Of a stretch of 64,000 nt of DNA, positions 17,194 to 30,006 are shown piece by piece; within the stretch, counting starts at the first letter, position 1, and every line of letters begins with the position of its first letter. The notes beneath the pieces were generated by a model. The model was not told where the DNA came from. It did no database searches and was given only the letters and a program-made list of their open reading frames with translations. Source of the stretch: Variovorax sp. PAMC26660 (GTDB taxonomy: Bacteria > Pseudomonadota > Gammaproteobacteria > Burkholderiales > Burkholderiaceae_C); NCBI RefSeq assembly GCF_014302995.1, contig NZ_CP060295.1, positions 5,013,501 to 5,077,500 of the forward strand, in the 5' to 3' direction. The translations under genes and the position numbers were made by a program.

Positions 17194-17673
17194 ATGGCTG
17201 CACTCCCTGAAACCGGCGCGAAGCGGTCGCTGTACCTCGAAGACCTGTCGGTCGGCGATCGCTTTCAAAGCGGTGAACACCTGCTGGACGCGGCACAGAT
17301 CAAGGCCTTTGCGCAGCAGTTCGATCCGCAGCCCTTTCACACCGACGAAGAGGCCGCGAAGAAAACCTTCTTCGGCGGCCTCGCGGCGAGCGGATGGCAC
17401 ACCGCCGCCCTCACGATGAAGCTGCTGGTGGACAGCGGCATTCCCCTGGCCGAAGGCATCATCGGCTCGGGCGGCGAGCTGCAATGGCCCAAGCCCACGC
17501 GCCCCGGCGACGTGCTGCATGTGGTGAGCGAAGTGGTCGACATCACGCCTTCGCGCTCCAAGCCCGGCCGCGCAATGGTCACGATGCGTTGCCAGACACG
17601 CAACCAGCGCGGCGAAGTGCTTCAGTACTTCACACCGAAGCTGGTGGTGCACAGTCGGCCCACGTCAGCCTGA
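17194..17673 (+). CDS. MaoC-like hotdog-fold dehydratase
   Basis: A 159-residue single hotdog-domain protein. The (R)-hydratase signature is visible: D44 and H49 in FAQQFDPQPFHTD, then FFGGLAASGWHT (residues 59-70). MaoC proteins hydrate 2-enoyl-CoA to 3-hydroxyacyl-CoA. It starts 46 bases behind the thiolase gene in the same orientation and is probably co-transcribed, together covering two consecutive steps of acyl-CoA breakdown. It ends two bases before the converging pentapeptide-repeat gene. Confidence 0.88.
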   Translation: MAALPETGAKRSLYLEDLSVGDRFQSGEHLLDAAQIKAFAQQFDPQPFHTDEEAAKKTFFGGLAASGWHTAALTMKLLVDSGIPLAEGIIGSGGELQWPKPTRPGDVLHVVSEVVDITPSRSKPGRAMVTMRCQTRNQRGEVLQYFTPKLVVHSRPTSA

Positions 17674-17675
17674 GT

Positions 17676-18362
17676 TCAGACCACGCGCAGGCCCAGTTCC
17701 TCGACCAGCGACGCGGCCTGCCGGTGCGAGATGGTGGCGCCCTTGAACTGGGCCGCGTTCGCGAGCCGCAGCCCGCCGAGATCGACCTCGCGCAAGTCGG
17801 CGCCTTCGAAGCGCGCGAGCTTCAGGTGCGCGTTGCGCAGGCTGCCGCCCTCGAACACCGCCTCGCGGAAATCGCAGCCCGACAGGTCCGCCTCGGAGAA
17901 GTCGAGCTGTTCAAGTGTCTGCTTGCGAAACGACATGCCGCGCAGGTGCGCATCCACCAGCAGCGAGTCCTTGAAGCCGATGCCCAGCGCCGACACTTCG
18001 CCGAAATGCGCGCCCGTGAGCTTCACGCCGCTGAAGAACGCCGAGGCCATCTTGGCGCGCGACCACTGCGTGTTGTTCAGGTCGCAGTCCTGGAAGCGCG
18101 CGTTCGTCAGGTCCGCAAGGCCGAAGTCGGCCTGGCGCGCCCTGCATCCGGCCCAGCGGGTGTCCGACAGCAGGGTGCGGTCGAACGAGGTCTCGGCGAA
18201 GTTGCAAAGGGTGAACTGCGCGCCGCGCAGGTCGAGCCGCGAGAGGTCCGCCTCGTTGAAATCGCAGCGTTCGAAATGCAGGGGCTCGGCGCCCTTGCGG
18301 TCTTGCAGGCAGGCCAGCAGGTCGGGGCGTGACCAGGTCTGGTCGGAAATCACATGGCTCAT
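17676..18362 (-). CDS. pentapeptide-repeat protein
   Basis: A 228-residue protein dominated by A(D/N)Lxx repeats, for example CDFNEADLSRLDLRGAQF near the N-terminus and ADLSGCDFREAVFEGGSL near residue 170. These fold into a right-handed four-sided beta helix. Some pentapeptide proteins (Qnr, MfpA) mimic DNA and protect topoisomerases; most have no known function. Its ATG overlaps the stop of the preceding ferritin-like gene (ATGA), so the two are translationally coupled. No signal peptide is seen, so it is probably cytoplasmic. Confidence 0.85.
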   Translation of the reverse strand: MSHVISDQTWSRPDLLACLQDRKGAEPLHFERCDFNEADLSRLDLRGAQFTLCNFAETSFDRTLLSDTRWAGCRARQADFGLADLTNARFQDCDLNNTQWSRAKMASAFFSGVKLTGAHFGEVSALGIGFKDSLLVDAHLRGMSFRKQTLEQLDFSEADLSGCDFREAVFEGGSLRNAHLKLARFEGADLREVDLGGLRLANAAQFKGATISHRQAASLVEELGLRVV

Positions 18363-19171
18363 TCGGGTCGGGAGTCGGTCAGTGCGCGCAGTTCTTCGGG
18401 GCTGAAGCCCGCCCGGCTGCGTGCCTCGAGATTGAAAGGCGGCTTGTGGCGCGGCGCGTCGTAGCGCGCGACCAGTGCCGGGTAGCTGGCTTCGGGGTCG
18501 ATGCCTGCGCGCTCGCACAGCCAGCGATACCAGTGGTTGCCGATGGCCACATGGCCCACTTCGTCGCGCAGGATGATGTCAAGGATCTCGACCGCGCGCA
18601 GTGCATCGGGCGTGTTCACTCGCTTGAGCTTGGCCTGTATCAGGGGCGTGGCATCGAGCCCGCGCGCCTCCAGCGTGCGCGGCACCAGCGCCATGCGGGC
18701 GAGCACATCGTCTTTCGTCTTCTCGCACATGTTCCAGAGGCCGTCGTGGCCCGGGAAGTCGCCATAGCGGTGGCCCATGTCCTGCAGGTGCGCATGCAGC
18801 ATCGAGAAGTGTTGTGCCTCTTCATCGGCCACGCGCAGCCAGTCGCGGTAGTAGGCCTCGGGCATGCCGTCGTAGCGCCACACGGCGTCGAGCGCGAGGT
18901 TGATCGCGTTGAACTCGATGTGGCAGATCGAATGGATCAGCGCGGCGCGGCCGTCGGGCGTGAAGGGCGAGCGCTTTTGCACGGCGGTGGCCGACACGCG
19001 CAGCGGGCGCTCGGGGCGGCCCGGCACGCCGAGGTCATCGCTCGCCGCGCGAACAGGGTCGGCTGCTATTGAATCGGTAGCGCCAAGCGCAGCAGCGGCG
19101 CGCGTGGCAGCCACCTTTTGTTCAGGGTCGGTCAGTCGCAGCGCGGCCAGCGCGCTCAATCGGGGGTGCAT
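18359..19171 (-). CDS. ferritin-like DUF455 protein
   Basis: A 270-residue helical protein with diiron-type ligands spaced as in the DUF455 ferritin-like family: E86 ([12 protein letters not shown]), E117/E118 and H121 (ADEEAQHF), E204 and H207 ([13 protein letters not shown]). These would hold two irons, as in ferritin-like oxygenases such as MiaE. The substrate is unknown. The ATG at 19171 was chosen over a weaker upstream start because a TAGAAT -10 lies 7 bases before it. It is coupled by an ATGA overlap to the pentapeptide-repeat gene. Confidence 0.8.
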   Translation of the reverse strand: MHPRLSALAALRLTDPEQKVAATRAAAALGATDSIAADPVRAASDDLGVPGRPERPLRVSATAVQKRSPFTPDGRAALIHSICHIEFNAINLALDAVWRYDGMPEAYYRDWLRVADEEAQHFSMLHAHLQDMGHRYGDFPGHDGLWNMCEKTKDDVLARMALVPRTLEARGLDATPLIQAKLKRVNTPDALRAVEILDIILRDEVGHVAIGNHWYRWLCERAGIDPEASYPALVARYDAPRHKPPFNLEARSRAGFSPEELRALTDSRPE

Positions 19172-19174
19172 CCC

Positions 19175-19184
19175 TACAATTCTA
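19175..19184. promoter_or_regulatory. overlapping divergent -10 elements
   Basis: TACAAT on the plus strand (19175-19180, towards the carbonic anhydrase gene) overlaps TAGAAT on the minus strand (19184-19179, towards the DUF455 gene) by two bases. Clear -35 boxes were not found on either side, so both are tentative. The DUF455 transcript would be nearly leaderless. Confidence 0.4.
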
Positions 19185-19208
19185 GTTTTGCCCCCGGAGA
19201 CAACCACG

Positions 19209-19733
19209 ATGGCGATTTATGAATTGGACGGCGTTGCGCCGACGCTCGGCAACGGCGCATGGGTGGCCGACAGCGCGCAGGTCATGGGCAACGTCAAGCT
19301 GGCCGAGAACGCGAGCGTCTGGTTCGGCGCCGTGCTGCGCGGCGACACCGAGACGCTGACCATCGGGCGCAACAGCAACATCCAGGACCTGTCGGTGCTG
19401 CACGCCGACATCGGCTGCCCGCTGACCATCGGCGACAACGTCACCGTGGGCCACCAGGTGATGCTGCATGGCTGTACCGTGGGCGACAACTCGCTGATCG
19501 GCATTCAGGCGGTGATCTTGAATAACGCGAAGATCGGCCGCAACTCGATCGTTGGCGCCGGCAGCGTCGTGACCGAGGGCAAGGAGTTTCCGGACAACTC
19601 CCTCATCATCGGCTCGCCCGCCAAGGTGGTGCGCACCCTCGATGACGCCGCAGCCGCCCGGTTGCGCCAGAGCGCAGAGCACTATGTAGAAAACGCCCAT
19701 CGCTTCGCGAAGGGCCTCAAGAAGATCGCCTGA
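19209..19733 (+). CDS. gamma-carbonic anhydrase family protein
   Basis: A 174-residue left-handed beta-helix protein built from hexapeptide repeats (for example [15 protein letters not shown]). The zinc ligands of gamma-class carbonic anhydrases are present as H65 (HADIG), H82 and H87 (GHQVMLHG). The catalytic Glu62/Glu84 of archaeal Cam are not obvious, as in the YrdA/PaaY subgroup, so activity is uncertain. It may hydrate CO2 or act as a thioesterase (PaaY-like). It is divergent from the DUF455 gene and precedes hslO by 41 bases. Confidence 0.85.
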   Translation: MAIYELDGVAPTLGNGAWVADSAQVMGNVKLAENASVWFGAVLRGDTETLTIGRNSNIQDLSVLHADIGCPLTIGDNVTVGHQVMLHGCTVGDNSLIGIQAVILNNAKIGRNSIVGAGSVVTEGKEFPDNSLIIGSPAKVVRTLDDAAAARLRQSAEHYVENAHRFAKGLKKIA

Positions 19734-19774
19734 CCGCTTCGGTCGCGGGCACACAGAGATAGAAAGAAAACGTT

Positions 19775-20773
19775 TTGAGCGAGCTGCACAAATTCCTGTT
19801 CGATGGCCTGCCGGTGCGCGGCATGATCGTGCGCCTGACAGATGCGTGGCAGGAGATCCTTGCGCGGCGCGCCTCCAACACCGCCACCGGCGCCTATCCG
19901 CCGAACGTGGCCGAACTGCTGGGCGAGATGACGGCCGCGGCCACGCTGATGCAGTCCAACATCAAGTTCAACGGCGCGCTGATCCTGCAGATCTTCGGCG
20001 ACGGCCCGGTCAAGGTGGCCGTGGCCGAGGCCAAGCCCGACCTGAGGATTCGTGCCACCGCCAAGGTGATCGGTGACCTGCCAGCCGATGCGCGCCTGCC
20101 CGACATGGTCAACGTGAACAACAAGGGCCGTTGCGCGATCACGCTCGACCCCAAGGACAAGCTGCCGGGCGCAACGCCCTACCAGGGCGTGGTGCCGCTG
20201 TTCGACGACAACGGCGACAAGCTCGGCAAGCTCAGCGATGTGCTGCAGCACTACATGCTGCAAAGCGAACAGCTCGACACCACGCTGGTGCTCGCGGCCG
20301 ACGACAAGGTGGCAGCGGGCCTGCTGATCCAGCGCCTGCCGGTCAAGGGCGAGGGCAACCTTGAAGGCACGTCGGACAAAGACCGCGACCAGGGCAACCA
20401 AGACCAGATCGGCCTGAACGAGGACTACAACCGCATCTCGATCCTTGCGTCGAGCCTGAAGCGCGACGAACTGCTGACGCTGGACATCGACACGATTCTT
20501 CACCGCCTGTTCTGGGAAGAAAAGCTGTTGCGCTTCGAGCCGCAAGCCGGCGCGCTCGGCCCGCATTTCGCCTGCACCTGCGGGCGTGAACGCGTGGCGC
20601 AGATGATCCGTGGGCTGGGCGTCGAAGAGGCCGAGGAGATCCTGGCCGAGCGCGGCGACATCGAGGTGGGCTGCGACTTCTGCGGCAAGCAGTACCGCTT
20701 CGACGCGATCGATGCGGCGCAGATCTTCAGGCCGCCGACCGAGCAGATTCCGGGCAGCCCGATCGTCCAGTAG
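19775..20773 (+). CDS. hslO: redox-regulated chaperone Hsp33
   Basis: A 332-residue cytosolic holdase chaperone switched on by oxidative stress. The C-terminal zinc-binding redox switch is present as C267-x-C269 (CTCG) and C300-x-x-C303 (CDFCGK). In reduced Hsp33 these cysteines hold zinc, and oxidation unfolds the linker. The start is a TTG at 19775 that gives MSELHKFLFDGLPVRG, a normal Hsp33 N-terminus, preceded by an AGAAAGAAA purine stretch; no ATG is suitably placed. A charged insert around residues 195-210 (EGTSDKDRDQGNQDQ) is longer than usual. Confidence 0.92.
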   Translation: MSELHKFLFDGLPVRGMIVRLTDAWQEILARRASNTATGAYPPNVAELLGEMTAAATLMQSNIKFNGALILQIFGDGPVKVAVAEAKPDLRIRATAKVIGDLPADARLPDMVNVNNKGRCAITLDPKDKLPGATPYQGVVPLFDDNGDKLGKLSDVLQHYMLQSEQLDTTLVLAADDKVAAGLLIQRLPVKGEGNLEGTSDKDRDQGNQDQIGLNEDYNRISILASSLKRDELLTLDIDTILHRLFWEEKLLRFEPQAGALGPHFACTCGRERVAQMIRGLGVEEAEEILAERGDIEVGCDFCGKQYRFDAIDAAQIFRPPTEQIPGSPIVQ

Positions 20774-20779
20774 CGGCAA

Positions 20780-20794
20780 GGCCCGCGCCGGGCC
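20780..20794. terminator. GC hairpin between convergent genes
   Basis: GGCCCG-CGC-CGGGCC is a perfect 6-base stem in the 27-base gap between convergent genes. There is no T-run on either side, so it is only a weak candidate for a bidirectional terminator. Confidence 0.3.
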
Positions 20795-20800
20795 GCCCCT

Positions 20801-21775
20801 TCACTTGCGCGGGCGTGCTTCGTTGTCGAAACCGCTGAATTCGATGTCGGGCGCGCTGGTGTTGTGCTTGGACGGCAGGCTGCGTCCGAAGCGCACCTGC
20901 GTGGCCTGCAGCGACTTCACTTCCGGCAATGGCTTGGCCTGCGCTGCGGCATCCGGCGAATCCTGCCAGCGCACTTCGCTCATGTCGGCGTTGTCCGCCG
21001 CGACGTACATCGAGCGCAGCACAGCGAAGGGCTGCGCGCTCGCGGTCGGTGCGGAGAGCGTCACGTCGAGCGCGGTGCGGGTACGGCTGATCTCGTCGAC
21101 GCGCGCTACCGCGCTGCCACCGTTGGTGAAGCGCAGATGGATGGCCAGCGGCTTCGGCACGATGCGGATCGACGCGATATTGACCACCGGACGGCCCGCC
21201 TGCTCGACCGGGCCGAGCAGGAACGACGAGCCATAGGCGCCGTCGCCGAAGCGGGCGTCCGGCAGCGGCTTGAGCCGCCAGTAGCCGTCCGACGGGTAGA
21301 GCACGATGGCTTCGAGCGCCTTGCCGTTTTCCTTCTTGAACACCTGCAGCAGATGAAAGCCGCGATCGCTGCGCGTACCGACCTGCACCGGCACGCGCTG
21401 AGGGCGCCAGAAGGTCGGCAGCGTCATGCCGACGATGCGCAATTCGGCGTTGTCGAGCAGCACCACGGTGCGCTTCTTGAAGCGATGGGCCGGGTCGGTG
21501 GGGTGCGCGCCGCCGTCGAAGTTGCAGCCCGAGAAGTCGGGCGCGGTGACGTCGTTGCCGATCTTGTCGAGGTAGTCGGGCTGCAGCGCCTCGATGCGCA
21601 TGCGGCGGATGCCGTCGCCGCGCAGCACCATCGACACGTTGTCTTCTTCGGCGCACGCCGTGAGGGTTGTGCCGTTTTCGACGGTGGCCGCAACAGGCGC
21701 TGCGGTGGCTGTGTTGGCCGCCAACAGCGTGGCAATGAGGGCGGGCAGGAAGAACGTCGCAGGGCGCAAGGGCAT
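20801..21775 (-). CDS. exported hypothetical protein
   Basis: A 324-residue protein with a clear signal peptide (residues about 1-26, ending TATAAP) and no membrane segments after it, so it is probably periplasmic. I do not recognise the family. The mature part is rich in beta strands, with two cysteines (in TACAEED and SGCNFDGG) that could form a disulfide. PSDGYWRLKPLPDARFGDGAYGSSF and FTNGGSAVARVDEISRTRTALDVTL look like domain cores. An ATG at 21775 is preferred over the TTG just before it. It follows the NadR-like gene on the same strand by 37 bases. Confidence 0.6.
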   Translation of the reverse strand: MPLRPATFFLPALIATLLAANTATAAPVAATVENGTTLTACAEEDNVSMVLRGDGIRRMRIEALQPDYLDKIGNDVTAPDFSGCNFDGGAHPTDPAHRFKKRTVVLLDNAELRIVGMTLPTFWRPQRVPVQVGTRSDRGFHLLQVFKKENGKALEAIVLYPSDGYWRLKPLPDARFGDGAYGSSFLLGPVEQAGRPVVNIASIRIVPKPLAIHLRFTNGGSAVARVDEISRTRTALDVTLSAPTASAQPFAVLRSMYVAADNADMSEVRWQDSPDAAAQAKPLPEVKSLQATQVRFGRSLPSKHNTSAPDIEFSGFDNEARPRK

Positions 21776-21812
21776 CAAGTCTCCGGAAGAGGTGTCGGCC
21801 GGCCGTCGATGT

Positions 21813-22487
21813 TTACTCGCGCCGCCCGATCAGGTCTGTGAAAAGCCGATGTTCGCATTCCGGGTCGGAGCACTTCTCGCAAGGCCATGACCACGAGGCG
21901 GGCTTCGCGTCGGACCGGCCACGTGCCCGCGCCCGGCCTTCGCCGCCGGCGATGGCATTGATGGCATTCCATGCACTGGCCAGCCGTTCGGCGCCGGTGC
22001 CGTGCACGACGGCGAAGGCACACGAAGCGCTTGTGAGCGCGCTGCGCACCATCGCATCCACCGGCTCGCGCACGTGCGGACCATCGCGCTGCAGGCCATC
22101 GGCCACCCAAGGGATGTCGAGCGCAGTGAGCAGGGTGATGGCGCAGCGCCGCTGGGCGGCGAGTGCATCGGCGTAGAGCGAGCGGTCGTCGAACAGCAGT
22201 TCGCTGTAGACGGCGGTCATGACGGCCGTGGTGTCTGCCACCACGACGCCCGTGACCGCAGCGGCATTGATCCGGCGGGTCTGCTCGTCGGCGATGGCTT
22301 GTTGCTCGTCGGGGCGCGGCGTGCGGCCTTCGCGCTCGCACCATTCGCGCAGGTACTCGCCGACCATCGTCGTCGGCATGCCGCGCTCTCGCAGGCGCTG
22401 CACGAGCGCCGTTGCCAGTTCGGTCTTGCCTGTGCTCTCGGCGCCGAGCACCGCGATGACACAGCCGGTGGGCAGCGTGGGCGTCAT
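21813..22487 (-). CDS. NadR-type nicotinamide riboside kinase-like ATPase
   Basis: A 224-residue P-loop protein with Walker A GAESTGKT (residues 15-22), matching the C-terminal ribosylnicotinamide kinase domain of NadR. Such kinases phosphorylate imported nicotinamide riboside to NMN. The N-terminal nucleotidyltransferase and repressor domains of enteric NadR are absent. Its ATG overlaps the stop of pnuC (ATGA), so transporter and kinase are translationally coupled, which strongly supports a salvage role. A late Cys cluster, CEKCSDPECEH near the C-terminus, could bind a metal and is unusual. Confidence 0.8.
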   Translation of the reverse strand: MTPTLPTGCVIAVLGAESTGKTELATALVQRLRERGMPTTMVGEYLREWCEREGRTPRPDEQQAIADEQTRRINAAAVTGVVVADTTAVMTAVYSELLFDDRSLYADALAAQRRCAITLLTALDIPWVADGLQRDGPHVREPVDAMVRSALTSASCAFAVVHGTGAERLASAWNAINAIAGGEGRARARGRSDAKPASWSWPCEKCSDPECEHRLFTDLIGRRE

Positions 22488-23107
22488 GCAGGCACCGCCG
22501 CAGCAGGCAGGCGTTGACGCCATGCCAGGTAGCCGGCCACGCTGAGCACGGCGAACACCGCATAGAGGCCGACGGTCAGCCACAGGCCCTTGTGAATGAA
22601 CAGGCCCACGCTCACCACGTTCACGGCGAGCCAGACCAGCCAGTTCTCGATGAACTTGCGCCCGAGCAGGAACTGCCCGACAAGGCTCAGGCCGGTGGCG
22701 AAGCCGTCCCACCAGGGCACGTCGGTGTCGGTGAAGCGGCGAAGGAAGAGGGCGACGGCCGGCCATGCCAGTGCACAGGCGGCCAGCGTGAAAGCGATGC
22801 CGCGCGATGAAAGCCGGCTGACCCGCAGCGCACTGCCATCGAGCCGGTGGCCGAGCAACCACTGCAACCAGCCCCAGAGCGCCACGAAGGCAAAGAAGAC
22901 CTGCAGGGACGCATCGCCGTAGATGCGCGCCTTGGCGAAGACCACCACGTAGAGCAGGGAGCTGATGATGGCCAGTGGCCAGCCCCAGTGGATCTCGCGC
23001 ATGTTGCAGCCGACCATGGCGAGCGCCAGGACGGCGGCGACAAGTTCGAGCCAGCTGACGGGGGAGCCCCAGAGCGCAAAGGCGGGGGCCGAGAGAAGCT
23101 CGGGCAT
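22484..23107 (-). CDS. pnuC: nicotinamide riboside transporter PnuC
   Basis: A 207-residue inner-membrane protein with seven hydrophobic segments. WGWLQWL and the C-terminal GQFLLGRKFIENWLVWLAVN (family WxxWxxxN-type motif) are typical of PnuC, a facilitated diffuser for nicotinamide riboside. The ATG at 23107 gives the usual short N-terminus (MPELLSAPAFALWGSP). It lies 22 bases behind ftsB and overlaps the kinase gene that would trap the imported riboside by phosphorylation. Confidence 0.9.
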   Translation of the reverse strand: MPELLSAPAFALWGSPVSWLELVAAVLALAMVGCNMREIHWGWPLAIISSLLYVVVFAKARIYGDASLQVFFAFVALWGWLQWLLGHRLDGSALRVSRLSSRGIAFTLAACALAWPAVALFLRRFTDTDVPWWDGFATGLSLVGQFLLGRKFIENWLVWLAVNVVSVGLFIHKGLWLTVGLYAVFAVLSVAGYLAWRQRLPAAAVPA

Positions 23108-23129
23108 CAGCGGACGGGATGGTGAGGGG

Positions 23130-23408
23130 TCAGTGCGCGATCTGTACGAACACTTCGTTCGGTTTGACCATGCCGAGTTCCGCCCGCGCACGTTCCTCGA
23201 CCATTTCGAGCCCGTCCTTGAGGTCGTTGACCTCGGACGTGAGCCGCTCGTTGTTCAGCGCAGCCTTGGCGTTGGCTTCTTTCTGGTCGGTCAGCTTGGT
23301 CTGCATCTGCTGCACGTCGCGCACGCTGCCGCGCCCGTTCCACAGCTGCCACTGCAGGACGGCCAGCAGGAGCAGCAGGATGATCGGTGGAACGAAGCGC
23401 GCGCGCAT
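23130..23408 (-). CDS. ftsB: cell division protein FtsB
   Basis: A 92-residue bitopic protein with an N-terminal membrane helix (about residues 7-22) followed by a coiled coil (about 30-75) and the C-terminal GMVKPNEVF typical of FtsB/DivIC. FtsB joins FtsL and FtsQ in the divisome and activates septal peptidoglycan synthesis. It follows eno by 15 bases, the order found in many betaproteobacteria and gammaproteobacteria. Length and topology match the family. Confidence 0.92.
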   Translation of the reverse strand: MRARFVPPIILLLLLAVLQWQLWNGRGSVRDVQQMQTKLTDQKEANAKAALNNERLTSEVNDLKDGLEMVEERARAELGMVKPNEVFVQIAH

Positions 23409-23423
23409 GCCGCAGGCCGGGCC

Positions 23424-27627
<4,204 letters not shown>

Positions 27628-27703
27628 GGTGTGCCCTTCGCGACACCTTTGGCTAAGGGCTTGTTGCCGTGCGCCGAATGGCATGTGAGCAACAATACGG
27701 GCC

Positions 27704-28927
27704 ATGCAAGATCTCGCCGGCAAACACATCGTCCTCGGTCTCACAGGCGGCATTGCCTGCTACAAGTCGGCCGAGTTGTGCCGCCTGTTCGTGAAGGCCG
27801 GTGCCACGGTCCAGGTCGTCATGACGGAGGCGGCGGAGCAGTTCATCACGCCGGTGACGATGCAGGCGCTGTCGGGCCGTACCGTCTACACCTCGCAGTG
27901 GGACACCCGCGAGCCCAACAACATGCCGCACATCAACCTGAGCCGCGAGGCCGACGCGATCGTGCTCGCGCCCTGCAGTGCCGATTTCATCGCGCGGCTG
28001 GTGCAGGGCCGCTCCGACGACCTGCTGAGCCTGATGTGCCTGGCCCGCCCGACCGATCGCGTGCCGCTGCTGATCGCCCCGGCCATGAACCGCGAGATGT
28101 GGGCCCACCCTGCCACCCAGCGCAACCTGATGCAGGTGTCGGCCGACGGCGCGACCGTGCTGGGTGTGGGCAGCGGCTGGCAGGCCTGCGGCGAAACCGG
28201 CGACGGGCGCATGCTCGAACCCGCGCAACTGCTCGAAGACATCACGGCCTTCTTCCAGCCCAAGCTGCTGGCAGGGCAGAAGGTGCTGGTCACCGCGGGC
28301 CCGACCTTCGAGCCGCTCGACCCGATCCGCGGCATCACCAACCATTCGTCCGGCAAGATGGGCTTTGCCATCGCCCGGGCCGCCCGCGAGGCGGGAGCCG
28401 AGGTCACGCTGGTGGCCGGCCCGGTGCACCTGACCACGCCGCGCGGCGTGACGCGCATCGACGTGCTTTCTGCGCAAGACATGCTCGAAGCGACCGTCCG
28501 TGCTGCGCAGGGCGCTAGCATTTTTGTAGCAACGGCTGCGATCGCCGACTGGCGCCCGGCCACGCACAGCGAGCAGAAGATCAAGAAGGACGGCAGCGGC
28601 AAGACGCCGGTGCTTCACTTCGTCGAGAACGCCGACATCCTCCTCACGGTGGCCAAGAGCGAGCGGGCCCAGGCCAAGAAACTGTTCTGCGTCGGCTTTG
28701 CGGCCGAGAGCGAGAACCTCGCCGAGCACGCCAAGGCCAAGCGCGAGCGCAAGGGCATTCCGCTGCTGGTCGGCAACATCGGTCCGCTGACCTTCGGGCA
28801 GGACGACAACGCGTTGTTGCTGGTGGACGCGAAAGGCGTACGCGAATTGCCGCGTGCGCCCAAGCTCACGCTGGCACGTGAACTGATGACCGAGATCGCC
28901 GCACGGCTTCCCGACTGGAGCGTCTGA
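27704..28927 (+). CDS. coaBC: bifunctional phosphopantothenoylcysteine decarboxylase / phosphopantothenate-cysteine ligase
   Basis: A 407-residue fusion enzyme making 4'-phosphopantetheine for coenzyme A. The N-terminal flavoprotein CoaC domain has LTGGIACYKSAELCR and the substrate motif PAMNREMW; the C-terminal CoaB domain starts near residue 190 with TAGPTFEPLDPIRGITNHSS and contains KIKKDG. It is divergent from pyrG and shares a TGATG junction with the next gene, which precedes dut. The coaBC-dut neighbourhood is widespread. Confidence 0.96.
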   Translation: MQDLAGKHIVLGLTGGIACYKSAELCRLFVKAGATVQVVMTEAAEQFITPVTMQALSGRTVYTSQWDTREPNNMPHINLSREADAIVLAPCSADFIARLVQGRSDDLLSLMCLARPTDRVPLLIAPAMNREMWAHPATQRNLMQVSADGATVLGVGSGWQACGETGDGRMLEPAQLLEDITAFFQPKLLAGQKVLVTAGPTFEPLDPIRGITNHSSGKMGFAIARAAREAGAEVTLVAGPVHLTTPRGVTRIDVLSAQDMLEATVRAAQGASIFVATAAIADWRPATHSEQKIKKDGSGKTPVLHFVENADILLTVAKSERAQAKKLFCVGFAAESENLAEHAKAKRERKGIPLLVGNIGPLTFGQDDNALLLVDAKGVRELPRAPKLTLARELMTEIAARLPDWSV

Positions 28928-29385
28928 TGAATACCGAATCGAACACACCGCCCAATGGCGACTTCGCTCGCTACGTGGAGCAGCTCGCGGCCCGTGCCGC
29001 GCTGCCCAAGCGCGCGGCACAGCCCGGCGAGCCAGGGCTTGACGTCGGTATGGCGCCGGCGCCCGGACAGCAGAGTTCAGGCCCGGTGTCGGCCGCCATG
29101 CGGCAGCGCGAAACAACGTCGAGCGGTGAGGCCCCGCAGCAAAGCGCCTCGTTCGACCCACTGCTGCTCAAGGTCCTCGGCGCTGTCGGCGCGGTGGTGT
29201 TCCTGGTGCTGTGGGCTGCGGGTGTGCCGATCAGTGCGCTGGTCCTGCTCCTGGGGGTGGCCCTGTGGTTCGGCAAGAAATTGAAGGGTGTGAAGCTGAC
29301 CCCTGGCGTCGCCAAGTGGCAGCAGGTCCTCGAAGAGGCCGCCCGCAAGCAAAGAGAACAGCAACACAAGCAAGGCAGCAAGTAA
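28927..29385 (+). CDS. hypothetical membrane protein between coaBC and dut
   Basis: A 152-residue protein with a low-complexity, Pro/Gln-rich cytoplasmic N-terminus (residues 1-75), two membrane helices (about 80-98 and 101-116) joined by a tight turn, and a charged helical tail. The start overlaps the coaBC stop (TGATG), and the dut GTG follows the TAA with no gap, so all three are co-translated. I do not recognise the family, and no catalytic motif is visible. The hairpin pair plus basic tail suggests an inner-membrane anchor. Confidence 0.7.
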   Translation: MNTESNTPPNGDFARYVEQLAARAALPKRAAQPGEPGLDVGMAPAPGQQSSGPVSAAMRQRETTSSGEAPQQSASFDPLLLKVLGAVGAVVFLVLWAAGVPISALVLLLGVALWFGKKLKGVKLTPGVAKWQQVLEEAARKQREQQHKQGSK

Positions 29386-29832
29386 GTGAAAGTCGACGTC
29401 CGTATCCTCGATCCGCGCATGGTGGATCAATTGCCCGCGTATGCCACCCCGGGAAGCGCAGGCCTCGACCTGCGGGCCTGTCTCGATGCACCGATCACGC
29501 TGGCGCCCAACGGCTGGCAACTGGTGGGCACCGGCATCTCGATCCATCTGGCCGACCCGGCCTTTGCGGCGCTGATCCTTCCGCGTTCGGGCCTGGGCCA
29601 CAAGCACGGCATCGTGCTGGGCAATCTCGTGGGCCTGATCGACAGCGACTACCAGGGTGAGCTGAAGATCAGCGCCTGGAATCGCAGCGACACGCCGTTC
29701 GTGCTGGAGCCGATGGAGCGGCTCGCGCAACTGGTGATCGTGCCGGTGGTGCAGGCGCAGTTTCGTGTGGTCACGGAGTTTGCAGCTTCGCAACGCGGCG
29801 AGGGCGGCTACGGCTCCACAGGCAAGCACTGA
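29386..29832 (+). CDS. dut: deoxyuridine 5'-triphosphate nucleotidohydrolase
   Basis: A 148-residue homotrimeric dUTPase that hydrolyses dUTP to dUMP and keeps uracil out of DNA. All five motifs are present, including [27 protein letters not shown] and the C-terminal arm [10 protein letters not shown]. The start is a GTG directly after the TAA of the preceding gene, which gives [12 protein letters not shown], a normal N-terminus. It is translationally linked to coaBC through the small membrane protein gene. Confidence 0.95.
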   Translation: MKVDVRILDPRMVDQLPAYATPGSAGLDLRACLDAPITLAPNGWQLVGTGISIHLADPAFAALILPRSGLGHKHGIVLGNLVGLIDSDYQGELKISAWNRSDTPFVLEPMERLAQLVIVPVVQAQFRVVTEFAASQRGEGGYGSTGKH

Positions 29833-29931
29833 GCAGAGAAAGCTGAAGGGAGCCTGAGTAACCAAGGGGTAAAGAACGGAACTGCCCAAGCGCCCCTGCG
29901 CTCGAAAGTTTCAGCATGTGTTTTGCGTCAT

Positions 29932-29947
29932 CGCAGCGAAAGCTGCG
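29932..29947 (+). other. GAAA-tetraloop hairpin upstream of lipoprotein gene
   Basis: CGCAGC-GAAA-GCTGCG is a perfect 6-base stem closed by a stable GNRA tetraloop, 60 bases before the start of the glycine-zipper lipoprotein. There is no T-run. It may stabilise or regulate the leader RNA. Nothing else is evident in the 174-base gap after dut. Confidence 0.3.
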
Positions 29948-30006
29948 GCGTTAGGCACAGGCAGGCGCATTTCCCGTGCGCAGTTCTATTTGAGGAGCCT
30001 CCCAAC

